Counted from the stretch's first letter, positions 50,324 to 60,301 are shown. The stretch is 64,000 nt of DNA from an uncultured Bacteroides sp. (GCA_944321465.1 CALULL010000011.1:30800-94799); one strand, 5' to 3'. Numbers and translations: made by a program. The notes: generated by a model from the sequence alone, not told the origin.

Positions 50324-51349
50324 ATGAATACATGCTCTTTGCGGCAGTACAACACGTTTGGCATTGACGTACAAGCCGCCAATTTCCTGCAATACCGTTC
50401 GGAGGCCGAACTGGCCGAACTGTTTGCCTCTGGTTCGGTCACCGCTCCCTGGCTGCACATCGGCGCGGGCAGCAACCTCCTGTTCATGGGCGACTACCCG
50501 GGTACCATACTCCACTCGCTCATCGACGACATAGAAGTGACCGCCGAGACCCCGGAGACCGTCGACCTGCGCGTCGGAGCCGGAGTGGTATGGGACAACC
50601 TCGTGGAGCACTGCGTCGACCAAGGCTGGTACGGAGCCGAAAACCTTTCGCTGATACCCGGAGAGGTGGGAGCGGCAGCGGTGCAGAACATCGGCGCATA
50701 CGGCGTGGAAGTAAAAGACCTCATCGTGTCCGTCGAGACAATGGGGGCAGACGGAGCTGCCCACACCTACCCCGTGGAGGCCTGCTGCTATGCCTACCGC
50801 GACAGCCTTTTCAAGCGCCCCCACATGAAGCGCGAGTTCGTAACCCGCGTCAACCTGCGCCTGAGCAAACGGGAAGTCTACCGGCTCGACTATGGCACCA
50901 TCCGCCAAGAATTGGCCCGGCACCCCCGCATAGACTTGCCCACGGTGCGCCGCGTCATCATCGGCATCCGGCAAGCCAAGCTACCCGACCCCAAAGTGCA
51001 GGGCAATGCCGGCAGTTTCTTCAAGAACCCCGTGATAGGGCGTAAACAGTACGAACAACTGCACGACACCTACCCCGACCTGCCGGGCTACGCCACGGCA
51101 GACGACCGCGTAAAGGTCCCCGCCGCCTGGCTGATAGAACGCTGCGGCTGGAAAGGGAAAGCCCTGGGCCGCGCAGCCGTGCACGACCGTCAGGCACTGG
51201 TGCTGGTCAACCTCGGAGGAGCCACCGGAGCCGACATCCTGGCATTGGCACAAGCCATCCGGCAATCGGTACGCACACAGTTCGACATCGAAATAGAGCC
51301 CGAAGTGAATGTCATTTCCGCTCGGAAAGGGGAAGGCCCATGCGACTGA
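50324..51349 (+). CDS. murB: UDP-N-acetylenolpyruvoylglucosamine reductase
   Basis: 341 residues from [16 protein letters not shown], the usual MurB start. FAD site [33 protein letters not shown], and the catalytic serine in [10 protein letters not shown] are visible. It reduces enolpyruvyl-UDP-GlcNAc to UDP-MurNAc in peptidoglycan synthesis. The longer ORF start at 50117 lies inside the DUF4348 gene. It overlaps the next gene by 10 bases. Confidence 0.96.
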   Translation: MNTCSLRQYNTFGIDVQAANFLQYRSEAELAELFASGSVTAPWLHIGAGSNLLFMGDYPGTILHSLIDDIEVTAETPETVDLRVGAGVVWDNLVEHCVDQGWYGAENLSLIPGEVGAAAVQNIGAYGVEVKDLIVSVETMGADGAAHTYPVEACCYAYRDSLFKRPHMKREFVTRVNLRLSKREVYRLDYGTIRQELARHPRIDLPTVRRVIIGIRQAKLPDPKVQGNAGSFFKNPVIGRKQYEQLHDTYPDLPGYATADDRVKVPAAWLIERCGWKGKALGRAAVHDRQALVLVNLGGATGADILALAQAIRQSVRTQFDIEIEPEVNVISARKGEGPCD

Positions 51350-52110
51350 GAATTTTAGGAAGCGGCACCTCCACGGGTGTCCCCGAAGTGGGCTGCACCT
51401 GTCCGGTGTGCACCTCGTCCGACCCGCGCGACAACCGCCTGCGCACCTCCGCACTGGTCTTCACGGACGAGGGCGAGAACATCCTGATAGACTGCGGACC
51501 CGACTTCCGCGAACAGATGCTGCGGAGCCACTGGTTTGGCCCCATACACGGCGTGCTCGTCACCCACGAACACTACGACCACGTGGGAGGGCTGGACGAC
51601 CTGCGCCCCTTCTGCCGCTTCGGCGAGATACCCATCTACGCCGAGCACTACACCGCCGACCACCTGAGGGCACGTATGCCCTACTGCTTCGTCGAGCACG
51701 CCTATCCGGGCATCCCCCGCATCTGGCTGGCCGAGATTAACGCCGGCACCCCCTTCCACATAGGGCGGACGGAGGTGCTGCCCTTCCGCGTCATGCACGG
51801 TCGTTTGCCCATCCTGGGGTATCGCATAGGACGACGGCTGGCCTACATCACCGACATGCTCACCCTGCCCGACGAGTCGCTCGGCCTGCTCGACGGGGTG
51901 GAGGTGCTGGTCGTCAATGCCCTGCGCCAAAAGCCACACCCCACCCATCAGAACCTCGAAGAAGCCATGCGGTTTGCCGCACGCGTAGGAGCCGGACGGA
52001 CCTTCTTCACGCACATGTCCCACCACATAGGGCTGCACGCCGACCTCGACCGGCTGCTGCCCGACCCGACGTGGCAATTCGCCTACGACGGTTTAGAAGT
52101 GAACCTCTGA
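51340..52110 (+). CDS. Metallo-beta-lactamase-fold hydrolase (PhnP-like)
   Basis: 256 residues beginning [29 protein letters not shown] is the metal-binding HxHxDH motif; further ligands are in [13 protein letters not shown] and HMSHHIG. The early GCTCPVCTS cysteines resemble the zinc knob of the PhnP subgroup, which hydrolyses cyclic phosphates. The substrate here is unknown. Overlaps the end of murB by 10 bp, indicating coupled translation. Confidence 0.87.
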   Translation: MRLRILGSGTSTGVPEVGCTCPVCTSSDPRDNRLRTSALVFTDEGENILIDCGPDFREQMLRSHWFGPIHGVLVTHEHYDHVGGLDDLRPFCRFGEIPIYAEHYTADHLRARMPYCFVEHAYPGIPRIWLAEINAGTPFHIGRTEVLPFRVMHGRLPILGYRIGRRLAYITDMLTLPDESLGLLDGVEVLVVNALRQKPHPTHQNLEEAMRFAARVGAGRTFFTHMSHHIGLHADLDRLLPDPTWQFAYDGLEVNL

Positions 52111-52322
52111 CAGCTTTCCGGAACACCTTTCCTCCCCCGCACGCCTTAGTCTCCCCGCTCGCAGGCACACCTATGGTGGACGCAGCAGACAGGCAGCACC
52201 GTGCCGTTCCCCCTCCGGGGACGGACGAACAGCAAGCAGTTCCCAAGACCTCTTCTTTGTCCTTTTTTACCGGAAGACTTAATTTGTCTGAACATTTGTT
52301 TTGCTTTGTTAGTAGGAATGGC

Positions 52323-52330
52323 TAATTTTG
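52323..52330 (+). promoter_or_regulatory. -7 box of the DUF3352 gene
   Basis: TAATTTTG, TAnnTTTG, 26 bp before the ATG at 52356. Confidence 0.55.
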
Positions 52331-52355
52331 CCGGAAATTGCATAAGAAGACAGAC

Positions 52356-53993
52356 ATGAAGCTCGGACTTGTTGTACGCATAGTAATCATAGTGTCCATA
52401 GTACTGCTATGTACGGGCTTTGGTGTATACTCGTTCTGGCGGATGAACATGGCCGAGGAACGGAAAGACTTCAACCTCTACACCTTGGTGCCCGGCGATG
52501 CCGTGGCCGTCTTCGAAACAGACTACATGGCCGGGCTGCTTGATGACATCAACGCGATGGACTCCAGCCAGGATGGCTACTACCTGAACGTATCGGGCCT
52601 GTTCGGAGCTTTGCGCGACAACTTCAAGGACCTTGTAGAAGGATTGCCCCACGGCCTGAGCCGGGAAATGAACAAACTGCTCATCAGCTTCCACGAACCC
52701 GAGTCGCCACTCAACCAGGTGCTCTACTGTAGCCTGGGGACAGGAGACTACAGCCTCGTGGAAGACTTCCTGCAACAGCGGTGCAGCGGCGGCTTCCCGG
52801 CCAAGACTGCCGTCTACCAGGGCGAAGACATACGCATCTTTCCGCTCTCGGACGGACGTTTCCTGTCGGCCTACTTCACACGCGACTTCCTCGCCGTCAG
52901 TTTCCAGAAACGCCTGATAGAACAGGTCATCGACGCCCGCAAGCACCGACGCTCGCTGATGCAGCAATCCTCGTTCAGCCAGATGCACCGCGCGCATACC
53001 GGCGTGTCGGCCCTCATGTACATCCGCCTACGCAACGTGGACATGGGCAAGGAAGTCGACAGCCTGCATCTTTCGAGCCGCTTGGGAGGGTGGGTCGAGT
53101 TCGACATCAAGTTCAAGTCCGATGCCATCTACTGCTCGGGGGTAGCCTCTGCCCCCGACTCGGCACACACCTTTGTCGGCATGCTGGGGCAGCAGAAGCC
53201 GGTCGACGAGTTTCCGGGAGCCAGGTTGCCACGCAGCACGTTCTTCTACAGCTCGTGGGCCGTGTCCGACCTTGCGTCGGCCTTGGGCTTTACCTCCCAA
53301 CAGCAATATTCACAAGCCGAATACTCCGAATACGTACAGGAGCGCGATGCCGAATGGCTCAGTTTCCTGCAAGAGCACGCCGCCGAAGGCGACATGTTGT
53401 TCTGCCTGTTCCGCTCCAAGGACACACTATCGCCCCTCCCCTCGGCCGTGGTGAGCATCCCGATGCAGGATGCCGTCCAAGCCGAACAGTCGCTGCGCAA
53501 CCTCCTACGCGGTACGCCCCGCGAGACGGGTGCTCCCGCTCCCCCGGCCTTCACGCCTCAGTATGCCCGCTACCCGGCAAGTCGCGGCCCTCGCCGCTAC
53601 TTGCTGCCTCGCAGCACGCTGCTCCTGCAACTGACAGGCATCAACGCATCGTCCCTCTATGGCTACGCCTGCTTCTATGCAGGCCACCTGCTGCTGGCCC
53701 CCGATGCCGTCAGCCTGTCGGCCTACATCGACGCGATAGAACGCGGACGAGTGCTCGACGGAATGCCTTTCTACGAAGAACTGACGGGAAGCCTGGCACC
53801 TTCCTACAACTACACGCAGATGGCCGACATGGAACAAGTCGTTGGGCAGGCGGAGACCTACGTGCGGCTCATGCCCAGCCTCTTCTTCAGGCAGGCAGTC
53901 TTCTTCAGGCATTTCATCGCTGCATTCCAGTTCACCTGTACCGAGGGAGTGGTCTACCCCAACGTCGTTTTGCTTTATAAAGGAGATGACTGA
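52356..53993 (+). CDS. DUF3352-type membrane-anchored protein
   Basis: 545 residues from MKLGLVVRIVIIVSIVLL; an in-frame TTG lies 18 bases upstream. One N-terminal transmembrane helix (about residues 5-30), then a long extracytoplasmic domain with YTLVPGDAVAVFETDYMAGLL near its start. This kind of start (predicted anchor, then VPxDAxxVxE-like text) is seen in Bacteroidales proteins labelled DUF3352. No catalytic motif. Ends in a hairpin and is convergent with the Omp85-like gene. Confidence 0.75.
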   Translation: MKLGLVVRIVIIVSIVLLCTGFGVYSFWRMNMAEERKDFNLYTLVPGDAVAVFETDYMAGLLDDINAMDSSQDGYYLNVSGLFGALRDNFKDLVEGLPHGLSREMNKLLISFHEPESPLNQVLYCSLGTGDYSLVEDFLQQRCSGGFPAKTAVYQGEDIRIFPLSDGRFLSAYFTRDFLAVSFQKRLIEQVIDARKHRRSLMQQSSFSQMHRAHTGVSALMYIRLRNVDMGKEVDSLHLSSRLGGWVEFDIKFKSDAIYCSGVASAPDSAHTFVGMLGQQKPVDEFPGARLPRSTFFYSSWAVSDLASALGFTSQQQYSQAEYSEYVQERDAEWLSFLQEHAAEGDMLFCLFRSKDTLSPLPSAVVSIPMQDAVQAEQSLRNLLRGTPRETGAPAPPAFTPQYARYPASRGPRRYLLPRSTLLLQLTGINASSLYGYACFYAGHLLLAPDAVSLSAYIDAIERGRVLDGMPFYEELTGSLAPSYNYTQMADMEQVVGQAETYVRLMPSLFFRQAVFFRHFIAAFQFTCTEGVVYPNVVLLYKGDD

Positions 53994-54023
53994 CGGCAGC
54001 GGGCGACCTGCCCGCAAGCCGTC
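53992..54023. terminator. Hairpin between the DUF3352 and Omp85-like genes
   Basis: GACGGC and GCCGTC enclose GCGGGC/GCCCGC, a strong stem between two convergent genes. No T tract is visible, so the termination role is inferred from position. Confidence 0.45.
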
Positions 54024-54040
54024 GGGCGACAGGAGCGGTG

Positions 54041-55297
54041 TCAGAAAGCCTCTGTCATGTTGAAGTAGAACAGCGTCTGGTTGTTCACCGTGTTCTTACC
54101 CAGGTCCAGACGCACGTTCATGCGCGGCTGAACTTCTATGCGCAAGCCCAGCCCGTAGTTGGGCAACACGCCCTCTACCTTCATCGGATTGGGCCCCATG
54201 AAGCCGCAACCGGCCCAGGCCACAAAACCCAGGTGGCTGACGATGCGCTTCAGCCACGTGTCTTGGTCGGTATTGAACATGTGGCGGTACTCGGCCATCA
54301 CCAAGTGCGCCGACTTGTCCCGGTACTGCCCCATGTAGTATCCGCGCAGGTCGAAGGGCGTGCCCGCCAACGAGTATTGCGTCAGGGGGATGCGGTCGCC
54401 GAAGACGTTCTTCGTCTGCGCCGTCCAGGCTATCACGCGCCGGTGCCCCACCTGCTTGTATTGCCGATAGTCCAGCTCGAAGCGATAAAAGTTGCGCTCG
54501 CTGCCAAATATCTTGTGGTAGGCCATTCCCCTCAAGTCCAAGTAAATGCCCTCATAAGCATTGGCAGGCACGTCGCGGCTGTCATACGTCAGCAAAAAGC
54601 CCAATCCGGCATTGAAGTTGGTATAACCTCCTGAATGTCCGCCAGAAGCCACATAAGTAGGTTCCTGCACCAGGTATTTTCCGGGATTGGTGAAATGGTC
54701 ATAAAGGATGTCCACCTGCGGCCCGGCAAAGAAATTGCCCTCGCCCAAACGAAAAAGGAACCACGGATTAATCTGCACGCCGCTGTAGCGGTAACGGCTG
54801 GTGGAGTCGCTACGCACGTAGTCGCGGTTGGTCGTGTAGCCTATGCCGTAGTAGTTTTCCACCGTGTTTTTATAACTGAATTTACCGAAGATGCGGAAGC
54901 GGTCGCCCTTGAAGAAGAGCTGGGGCTTGAAGAACAGGTTGATGCCGCCGTCGAACATGAAAGCCAGCGCGGCAGGCACCACCGAACGCTTCAGGGTGCT
55001 GTCCTTGGGATTGAGACTGAACGTCATCAGCGCGCTGCCGCCCACCAGCAGGCCAAAGTCGGGCGAATAACTCGGTCCGCCCAGAATATTGTAATGGAAG
55101 TTCCGTTTGGCACGCTTCTGCCGACGCAACTCGCGTTCGCCGAGCGTCTGCGCCGTGTCGGCAACGGCTTGGACGGATGAGGTGTCCTGCGGAATAGCAA
55201 CCGAAGTGACGGGCACAACGGCAAAAGTATCTTGCGCCTTAGCGGCAAAAGTTGCAAGCAACAGCAGGGCGATGCCCCATGCGATGTATCTTTTCAT
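54041..55297 (-). CDS. Omp85/BamA-superfamily outer-membrane barrel protein
   Basis: 418 residues with a signal peptide (cleavage near FAAKAQ, residues 16-22). There are no clear POTRA domains: after a linker with RELRRQKRAKRN the rest is barrel-like (GGPSYSPDFGLLVGGSALMTF, YDSRDVPANAYEG, RGYYMGQYRD, WAGCGFMG). RGY in the plug-like loop 6 (LRGYYMG) and the C-terminal phenylalanine are typical of the surface-antigen (D15) barrel. Probably a small Omp85-like or TamA-barrel protein of unknown client, common in Bacteroidales. Confidence 0.85.
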   Translation of the reverse strand: MKRYIAWGIALLLLATFAAKAQDTFAVVPVTSVAIPQDTSSVQAVADTAQTLGERELRRQKRAKRNFHYNILGGPSYSPDFGLLVGGSALMTFSLNPKDSTLKRSVVPAALAFMFDGGINLFFKPQLFFKGDRFRIFGKFSYKNTVENYYGIGYTTNRDYVRSDSTSRYRYSGVQINPWFLFRLGEGNFFAGPQVDILYDHFTNPGKYLVQEPTYVASGGHSGGYTNFNAGLGFLLTYDSRDVPANAYEGIYLDLRGMAYHKIFGSERNFYRFELDYRQYKQVGHRRVIAWTAQTKNVFGDRIPLTQYSLAGTPFDLRGYYMGQYRDKSAHLVMAEYRHMFNTDQDTWLKRIVSHLGFVAWAGCGFMGPNPMKVEGVLPNYGLGLRIEVQPRMNVRLDLGKNTVNNQTLFYFNMTEAF

Positions 55298-55665
55298 ATC
55301 TTTCGGATTACTATAAGAGCCAGTCTCTTGTCCTCCTCCTTCCGTGTCTTTCCCATCGGCCTCCCTTCCTCACCTTTCCCTCGTCCACCCCCAGCGTGCA
55401 GCCTGGACGCGCCACCCGTGGCAACGGAAGAACATCCCCAAGAAAAGCCCGTAAAGCAGTGCCAAGCAAAACTCGGACAAGCCCTAACGACGTGCAAAGA
55501 AAACCATTTTTCGGGAAATTCGATATGAAAATAGAAATATAATTAAAAATAAGCGACTTATGAACTTTTCTCAAAAAGTGAGGTAATGACTTGGCAACAG
55601 TCGCAAGTTCTGTGATACGTGGCATTCCATTTCATTAATTCCGCAGTAAAGGTAATATATTCCCG
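55298..55665. other. Intergenic region upstream of the Omp85-like gene
   Basis: About 370 bases with no recognisable gene. The composition turns clearly A+T-rich from about 55500. TTTTCTTTG on the minus strand near 55500 is a weak candidate -7 box for the Omp85-like gene. Confidence 0.4.
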
Positions 55666-55794
55666 TTAAACCAAAATCGGTCATTAGAGTCCAAAGCAAT
55701 TCCGTTCTGCTGCCGGCAGGACGAAAGGGCTTGGAAAACCTAAGAAAGACAACCGGGCCCCAAGTCGGTGGTCTAATGACCGATTTGGGTTAAA
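55666..55794. mobile_element. MITE copy 3 (119 bp, inverted and internally deleted)
   Basis: The element spans 55671-55789, flanked by TTAAA on both sides. Ends read CCAAAATCGGTCATTAGA and TCTAATGACCGATTTGGG. Relative to copies 1 and 2 it is in the opposite orientation (the GGACTCTAATGACC end is on the left). It lacks about 75 bp including the central CTTTGTC/GACAAAG hairpin. A transposase fragment begins directly after the right target duplication. Confidence 0.85.
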
Positions 55795-56115
55795 GTCATT
55801 CTGGCAGATGCCGGATACAGGGGAGAAGTTGTCGGCAGAATCAGAAAGGCTTTCGGATATGCACTTGAAGCCATAGTAAGCGGAGACAAGTCAAACGGCT
55901 TTAAGCCAATAGGTAAGAGATGGATTGTGGAAAGGACTTTCTCCTGGTTCGATAATTATAGAAGGCTCTGTCGGAACTACGATTTCACGTTCGATTCGGC
56001 TGAGGAAATGGTGAAACTGGCTGCGATAAGAATGTTGCTGAACAAAATAAAACAGGCTCCTAGCAAACACTTTATATTTCAATCCTGCGACCTTCCACCA
56101 ACCATTGACACATAG
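55795..56115 (+). pseudogene. Transposase remnant, C-terminal part (IS5-like)
   Basis: An open frame without a start codon begins right after the MITE and reads VILADAGYRGEVVGRI, then KSNGFKPIGKRWIVERTFSW and NYRRLCRNYDFTFDSAEEM, stopping at 56115. The DAGY and ERTFSWFxNYRRL segments are the last catalytic part of DDE transposases of the IS5 type. About 107 codons remain. The N-terminal half is missing on the left of the MITE, so it is dead. It may be the remains of an element whose ends were used by the MITE, or just the insertion target. Confidence 0.8.
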
Positions 56116-56245
56116 CGAACAACAATTCACATGTTTTACAACATATTACAGAAAACAAATCGAATTTCAGTTGCATATAGCATACACATGTATTTACTTT
56201 GAGACATCAAAACTTTATTACAACAATTTCATCAAATCAAGTATT

Positions 56246-56374
56246 ATGAGAAAAGCAATTTTAGCTGCATGTTTCTTGCTCATGTGCATCAACACATTTG
56301 CTCAACTCTCGGTAAACTCTTTATATTCGATACGCCACAAATTCTTTTTGAACCAAACTTCACATGTCCTTTAG
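56246..56374 (+). CDS. Short secreted peptide, possibly a truncated gene
   Basis: 42 residues: MRKAILAACFLLMCINTFAQ is a convincing signal peptide; only about 22 residues follow before the stop. This could be a real small exported peptide, or the start of a once-longer secreted protein cut by a frameshift or deletion. It lies in the A+T-rich island, 130 bases after the transposase remnant. Confidence 0.45.
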   Translation: MRKAILAACFLLMCINTFAQLSVNSLYSIRHKFFLNQTSHVL

Positions 56375-56443
56375 GTGCTTCATTTGAAACGAGGTATGAA
56401 GGTTGTGAGCTATAATAAATTGCAATAACATAAAATCCAAGTT

Positions 56444-57343
56444 ATGATTTTTTCTCGGACAGTAACCATTATTTTTCTGTTTGCACTTTTATCCACTGTA
56501 CACGTATCAGCAGACGAAGTAAATGACTATTTTCCCACAGGGATGATTTGGAAAGAAACATATGCCGAACCAGGGCTACCTCTTGACACTATTCATAATA
56601 CACAAACATATGAAATAGGGAAAGATACCTTAATAAAAGGTACAACCTATAAATGTGTAATAACAGAAGGAGAAAGTTGCCAATTATGGATACGGGAAAA
56701 CAAACATGAGGTGTGGCTGCTAACAAGCGACTATCCAAAAGAAATCAAGCTATACGATTTCAATTGGGAGGAAACCGATAGTATTTACACGGAATATTTG
56801 CAAGAATCAGGCGACAGCATGAAACTATACAGCCAACTCATACTCACAGCCGACAGCAAAGAGACTCACGTAGGACAAAATGCCTACCAGTATCTTCACG
56901 AAATGACTGGTACTACCATCCGTAATATCGGACGCGTGACAGAACTAAATCGTAATAGTTGTCTACTTGGATACAAAGTAAGCGATATGATTCTGCCCAG
57001 CTATATCTTTAGAAAGGTTCTTTGGATAAGACGCAATAACACAGAAGTGTTCCGTTCTGTTCTATCAGACGAATGGAGCAGCACAATTCCTAACGGAATT
57101 AATCTCCAAAGAGCACAAATCACACATAACAATATCTCCTTTGAACGTAAAGGGAACCAACTTATTTGTACCGCAACAGGAGCATCATACATAGAACTCT
57201 ATAAGGTAAGTGGAGAAAAAATAGGCACTTATGCCTTCAGAAACGACAAGTGCATTATGGAAGACCCGCAAGAGCCAAGTATATGCTGCTACGTCATAAC
57301 TTATCCAAGCGGACAACATACAAGCGGTAAAATCATACGATAA
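56444..57343 (+). CDS. Secreted protein of unknown function
   Basis: 299 residues with a signal peptide (cleavage near VSADE, residues 22-26). No catalytic motif is recognised. The body contains GMIWKETYAEPGLPLDT and YEIGKDTLIKGTTYKC, seen in Bacteroidales secreted proteins. The last 70 residues (GASYIELYKVSGEKIGTYAF ... SGQHTSGKIIR) look like a C-terminal beta-sandwich resembling sorting-domain tails, but this is uncertain. Markedly A+T-rich compared with the neighbours on the left, consistent with transfer. Confidence 0.65.
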   Translation: MIFSRTVTIIFLFALLSTVHVSADEVNDYFPTGMIWKETYAEPGLPLDTIHNTQTYEIGKDTLIKGTTYKCVITEGESCQLWIRENKHEVWLLTSDYPKEIKLYDFNWEETDSIYTEYLQESGDSMKLYSQLILTADSKETHVGQNAYQYLHEMTGTTIRNIGRVTELNRNSCLLGYKVSDMILPSYIFRKVLWIRRNNTEVFRSVLSDEWSSTIPNGINLQRAQITHNNISFERKGNQLICTATGASYIELYKVSGEKIGTYAFRNDKCIMEDPQEPSICCYVITYPSGQHTSGKIIR

Positions 57344-57368
57344 ATACAAGGAAAAAGAGGGAAAACAA

Positions 57369-57409
57369 CCCGTCTCATGATATTTTCATCATGGACGGGT
57401 CTTTTCTTT
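57369..57409 (+). terminator. Terminator of the secreted-protein gene
   Basis: CCCGTCTCATGAT pairs with ATCATGGACGGG (one mismatch), followed by TCTTTTCTTT. Confidence 0.75.
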
Positions 57410-57752
57410 CATTTCAAAAAGCCTTTGCAAAATCGTTTTTTACATATCCGTCCCTCGGGTATATCCTGATATAGTGAGGTAGTAATGCTTGAAGTTGGCA
57501 AATGTCCCGAAATGGAACACTATCAGGTGGTCATGATTTCACCGTCAGAGAGCGATGCTTCACGATGACGGAGACGGATGCCGGTAGAGGATATGAGAAG
57601 GATATGAGTTCGCCTATGGTCAATATCTGTTGGATGATGCAAAGCGAATGGTTGAAATGACCATAGAGGGAGAATGCTGAATACGATTGTCCCGACGAAT
57701 TACATTGCCTTGCTGCCCCCTTCGCCTGCTCTTGTCCGTACAAAGAGAAGGT

Positions 57753-57818
57753 GAAGTACAGTAGTTCACATAGCGAAGTACAGTAGTTCACCCAGTGAAG
57801 TACAGTAATTCACTATCT
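57753..57818. repeat. Three-unit 22-bp tandem repeat
   Basis: GAAGTACAGTAGTTCAC occurs at 57753 and 57775, and GAAGTACAGTAATTCAC at 57797, each followed by a five-base variable spacer. Each unit with its preceding GT is semi-palindromic (GTGAA...TTCAC). The sequence is unrelated to the CANASSTNTGC family, though the period is the same. Confidence 0.8.
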
Positions 57819-57964
57819 CAATATCGAAGATAGGCAAGGCCTTTGTTCCGCGCAACGCTGCCGGATGTCCTTAGCTCCCCTAACCGGCCAAGCCTTAGCA
57901 CCGGGGCGGACAGAAGGACGGGCACGCAACGGGCGAGGGATATCCCCACGGAAAGGAAAGCCAC

Positions 57965-58006
57965 AAAAAAAACTCCAGAAGCACACACGAGGGCGCACTT
58001 CTAGAG
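57965..58006 (-). terminator. Terminator of der
   Basis: On the minus strand CTCTAGAAGTGCGC pairs with GTGCTTCTGGAG, followed by eight T. It lies about 30 bases after the der stop codon and ends the yceD-rpmF-fabH-era-der run. Confidence 0.8.
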
Positions 58007-58035
58007 GTCAATTCAACTATATATGGGTCTTTCTT

Positions 58036-59349
58036 TTACTTCTGACGGATAAAGATGTTGATGGGCGTACCGCTGAGGTTCCACTTCTGGCGCATGTTGT
58101 TCTCCAGAAAACGGCGATAAGGCTCCTTCACGTACTGCGGCAGATTGGCAAAGAACACAAACGAAGGTATCTGCGTATTGGGCAGCTGGGTGACGTACTT
58201 TATCTTGATGTACTTGCCCTTTATCGAGGGGGGCGGATAAGCCTCGATGAGCGGGAGCATCTCTTCGTTGAGGCGGGCCGTGGAGATGCGCGTCGTGCGA
58301 TTGCGGTAAACGCTGCGGGCTTCTTCGAGCACCTTCAGAATGCGCTGCTTGGTGAGGGCCGAAGCGAAAATGATGGGGAAGTCGGTAAAGGGGGCGAAAC
58401 GCTTGCGGATGGCCTCCTCGAAGGTCTTCATCACCTTCACGGTCTTCTCTTCTACCAGGTCCCACTTGTTGACGACGACGACCAGCCCCTTGTTGTTGCG
58501 CTGGATGATGGAGAATATATTTAGGTCCTGCCCTTCGATGCCCCGCGTAGCGTCGAGCATCAGGACGCATACGTCCGAGTTCTCAATTGCACGTATGGAA
58601 CGGATGACGGAGTAGTACTCCAAGTCCTCGTTCACCTTGTTCTTCTTGCGTATGCCCGCCGTATCGACAAGATAGAAGTCGAAGCCGAACTTGTTGTAAC
58701 GGGTATAAATGGAGTCGCGGGTCGTCCCGGCAATGTCGGTGACAATGTTCCGCTCCTCGCCCATCAAGGCGTTGACAATGGAGGACTTTCCGACATTTGG
58801 TCGGCCGACAACGGCGAAGCGGGGAATGTCTTCCTCGATGGTCTCGCGGGCATCCTTGCGGAACTTGCCGACCACGATGTCGAGCAAATCGCCCGTCCCG
58901 CTTCCAGTGAGCGCGGAAATGCAGTAGGGGTCGCCCAGTCCAAGACGGTAGAACTCGGCGGCATCGTAGAGCAGGTTGTTGTTGTCCGTCTTGTTGGCCA
59001 CCAGCAACACCGGCTTCGTGCAACGGCGCAGGATGGAGGCGACCTCCATGTCAAGGTCGGTAACGCCGCCCTTGACATCGACTACGAACAGAATGACATC
59101 TGCCTCGTCGACGGCGATAAGTACTTGCTTTCGTATCTCTTCTTCAAAAACATCGTCCGAGTTTACTACCCAGCCTCCGGTATCTACTACGGAGAACTCT
59201 TGGCCTATCCATTCCGATTTGCCATACTGTCGGTCGCGCGTAGTGCCCGCTTCTTCGTTCACTATGGCCTGGCGAGTTTGGGTTAAACGATTGAATAGCG
59301 TGGATTTCCCGACATTGGGACGTCCCACGATAGCTACCAGATTTCTCAT
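58036..59349 (-). CDS. der: Ribosome biogenesis GTPase Der (EngA)
   Basis: 437 residues with two tandem GTPase domains, each with a P-loop ([12 protein letters not shown] near residue 9 and [12 protein letters not shown] near 180), and DTGGW / DTAGI switch regions, NKTD and NKWD. A C-terminal KH-like domain follows. Needed for 50S subunit assembly. Preceded by era in the same direction. Confidence 0.97.
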   Translation of the reverse strand: MRNLVAIVGRPNVGKSTLFNRLTQTRQAIVNEEAGTTRDRQYGKSEWIGQEFSVVDTGGWVVNSDDVFEEEIRKQVLIAVDEADVILFVVDVKGGVTDLDMEVASILRRCTKPVLLVANKTDNNNLLYDAAEFYRLGLGDPYCISALTGSGTGDLLDIVVGKFRKDARETIEEDIPRFAVVGRPNVGKSSIVNALMGEERNIVTDIAGTTRDSIYTRYNKFGFDFYLVDTAGIRKKNKVNEDLEYYSVIRSIRAIENSDVCVLMLDATRGIEGQDLNIFSIIQRNNKGLVVVVNKWDLVEEKTVKVMKTFEEAIRKRFAPFTDFPIIFASALTKQRILKVLEEARSVYRNRTTRISTARLNEEMLPLIEAYPPPSIKGKYIKIKYVTQLPNTQIPSFVFFANLPQYVKEPYRRFLENNMRQKWNLSGTPINIFIRQK

Positions 59350-59419
59350 ATTCCTTTTCTGATAATTAAGAGGTAAACAAATTAAAAGTATTAGCTGACT
59401 GGTTCTTCCGTCTCCTCAC

Positions 59420-60301
59420 TCAATCCAACTGGTATCCAAAGTTGCGCAACTCTTTGTCCGAGTTACGCCAATCCTTGTCGACCTTGACAAAAGTTTCCAG
59501 ATAAATAGTCTTGCCAAAGAAACGTTCCAATTCTCGTCTGGCCTCGGTCGCCACTTTCTTCAGGGCCTTTCCTTGGTGGCCGATAATGATGCCTTTCTGA
59601 GACTCTCGCTCCACGTAGATTACGGCCTGTATGTGTATTTTCTTGGAATCCTCCTTAAACTGTTCCACAACGACCTCCACAGCATAAGGCACTTCTTTGT
59701 CGTAGTACAGCAATATTTTTTCTCGTATTATTTCAGTAACAAAGAAACGGGCCGGCTTGTCCGTCCACTGGTCTTTGCCAAAATAAGGAGGGGACTCGGG
59801 CAAAAGTTCCTTAACCCGCCTCAATACATAGTCGACATTGAACTTGGCCGCCGCCGATATGGGGATAATCTCGGCCTGCGGAAGCAAGTTCCGCCACGCA
59901 TCGGCCAAGTTCTCCAACGTCCTTTGCTCGGTAAGGTCTATCTTATTAATCAGCAACAGTATAGGAACTTCCAGCTTAGATACCTTACCTACAAAATCGT
60001 CGTGCTTGTCTATCTTCTCCACCACATCCGTGACGTAAAGCAGGATATCGGCATCAACCAACGCTGAAGAGGAGAAATTCAACATCGATTCTTGCAACTT
60101 ATAGGAAGGTTTCAGCACTCCGGGAGTATCAGAGAAAACGATTTGCATTTCATCCGTATTATAAATACCCATAATCCGATGACGCGTTGTCTGAGCCTTA
60201 AAAGTAGCTATCGAAATGCGATCGCCCAACAATGCGTTCATTAGTGTCGACTTGCCTACATTCGGATTTCCTACAATATTTACAAAACCAGCTTTGTGCA
60301 T
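59420..60301 (-). CDS. era: GTPase Era
   Basis: 293 residues: one GTPase domain ([21 protein letters not shown]) and a C-terminal KH domain (GIIIGHQGKALKKVATEARR), the RNA-binding signature of Era, which acts in 16S rRNA maturation and 30S assembly. Lies between fabH and der on the minus strand. Confidence 0.97.
   Translation of the reverse strand: MHKAGFVNIVGNPNVGKSTLMNALLGDRISIATFKAQTTRHRIMGIYNTDEMQIVFSDTPGVLKPSYKLQESMLNFSSSALVDADILLYVTDVVEKIDKHDDFVGKVSKLEVPILLLINKIDLTEQRTLENLADAWRNLLPQAEIIPISAAAKFNVDYVLRRVKELLPESPPYFGKDQWTDKPARFFVTEIIREKILLYYDKEVPYAVEVVVEQFKEDSKKIHIQAVIYVERESQKGIIIGHQGKALKKVATEARRELERFFGKTIYLETFVKVDKDWRNSDKELRNFGYQLD

Larger units (their letters stand above)
57344..58035. 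other. Intergenic region between the secreted protein and der
   Basis: About 690 bases. Contents: a terminator (57369-57409), an unassigned stretch with no convincing gene (57410-57750), three 22-bp tandem units (57753-57818), and the strong terminator of der (57965-58006). Confidence 0.6.

Noticed and set aside
52140-52250. Possible ninth 22-bp repeat cluster downstream of the metallo-hydrolase gene
   Set aside because: It contains a CACACCTATGG and G+C-rich palindromes, but the 22-bp phase is not kept over two consecutive units.
56444-57343. Type IX secretion substrate assignment for the 299-residue secreted protein
   Set aside because: The C-terminus only loosely resembles a sorting domain; a profile search would be needed, so only the general secreted-protein call is kept.
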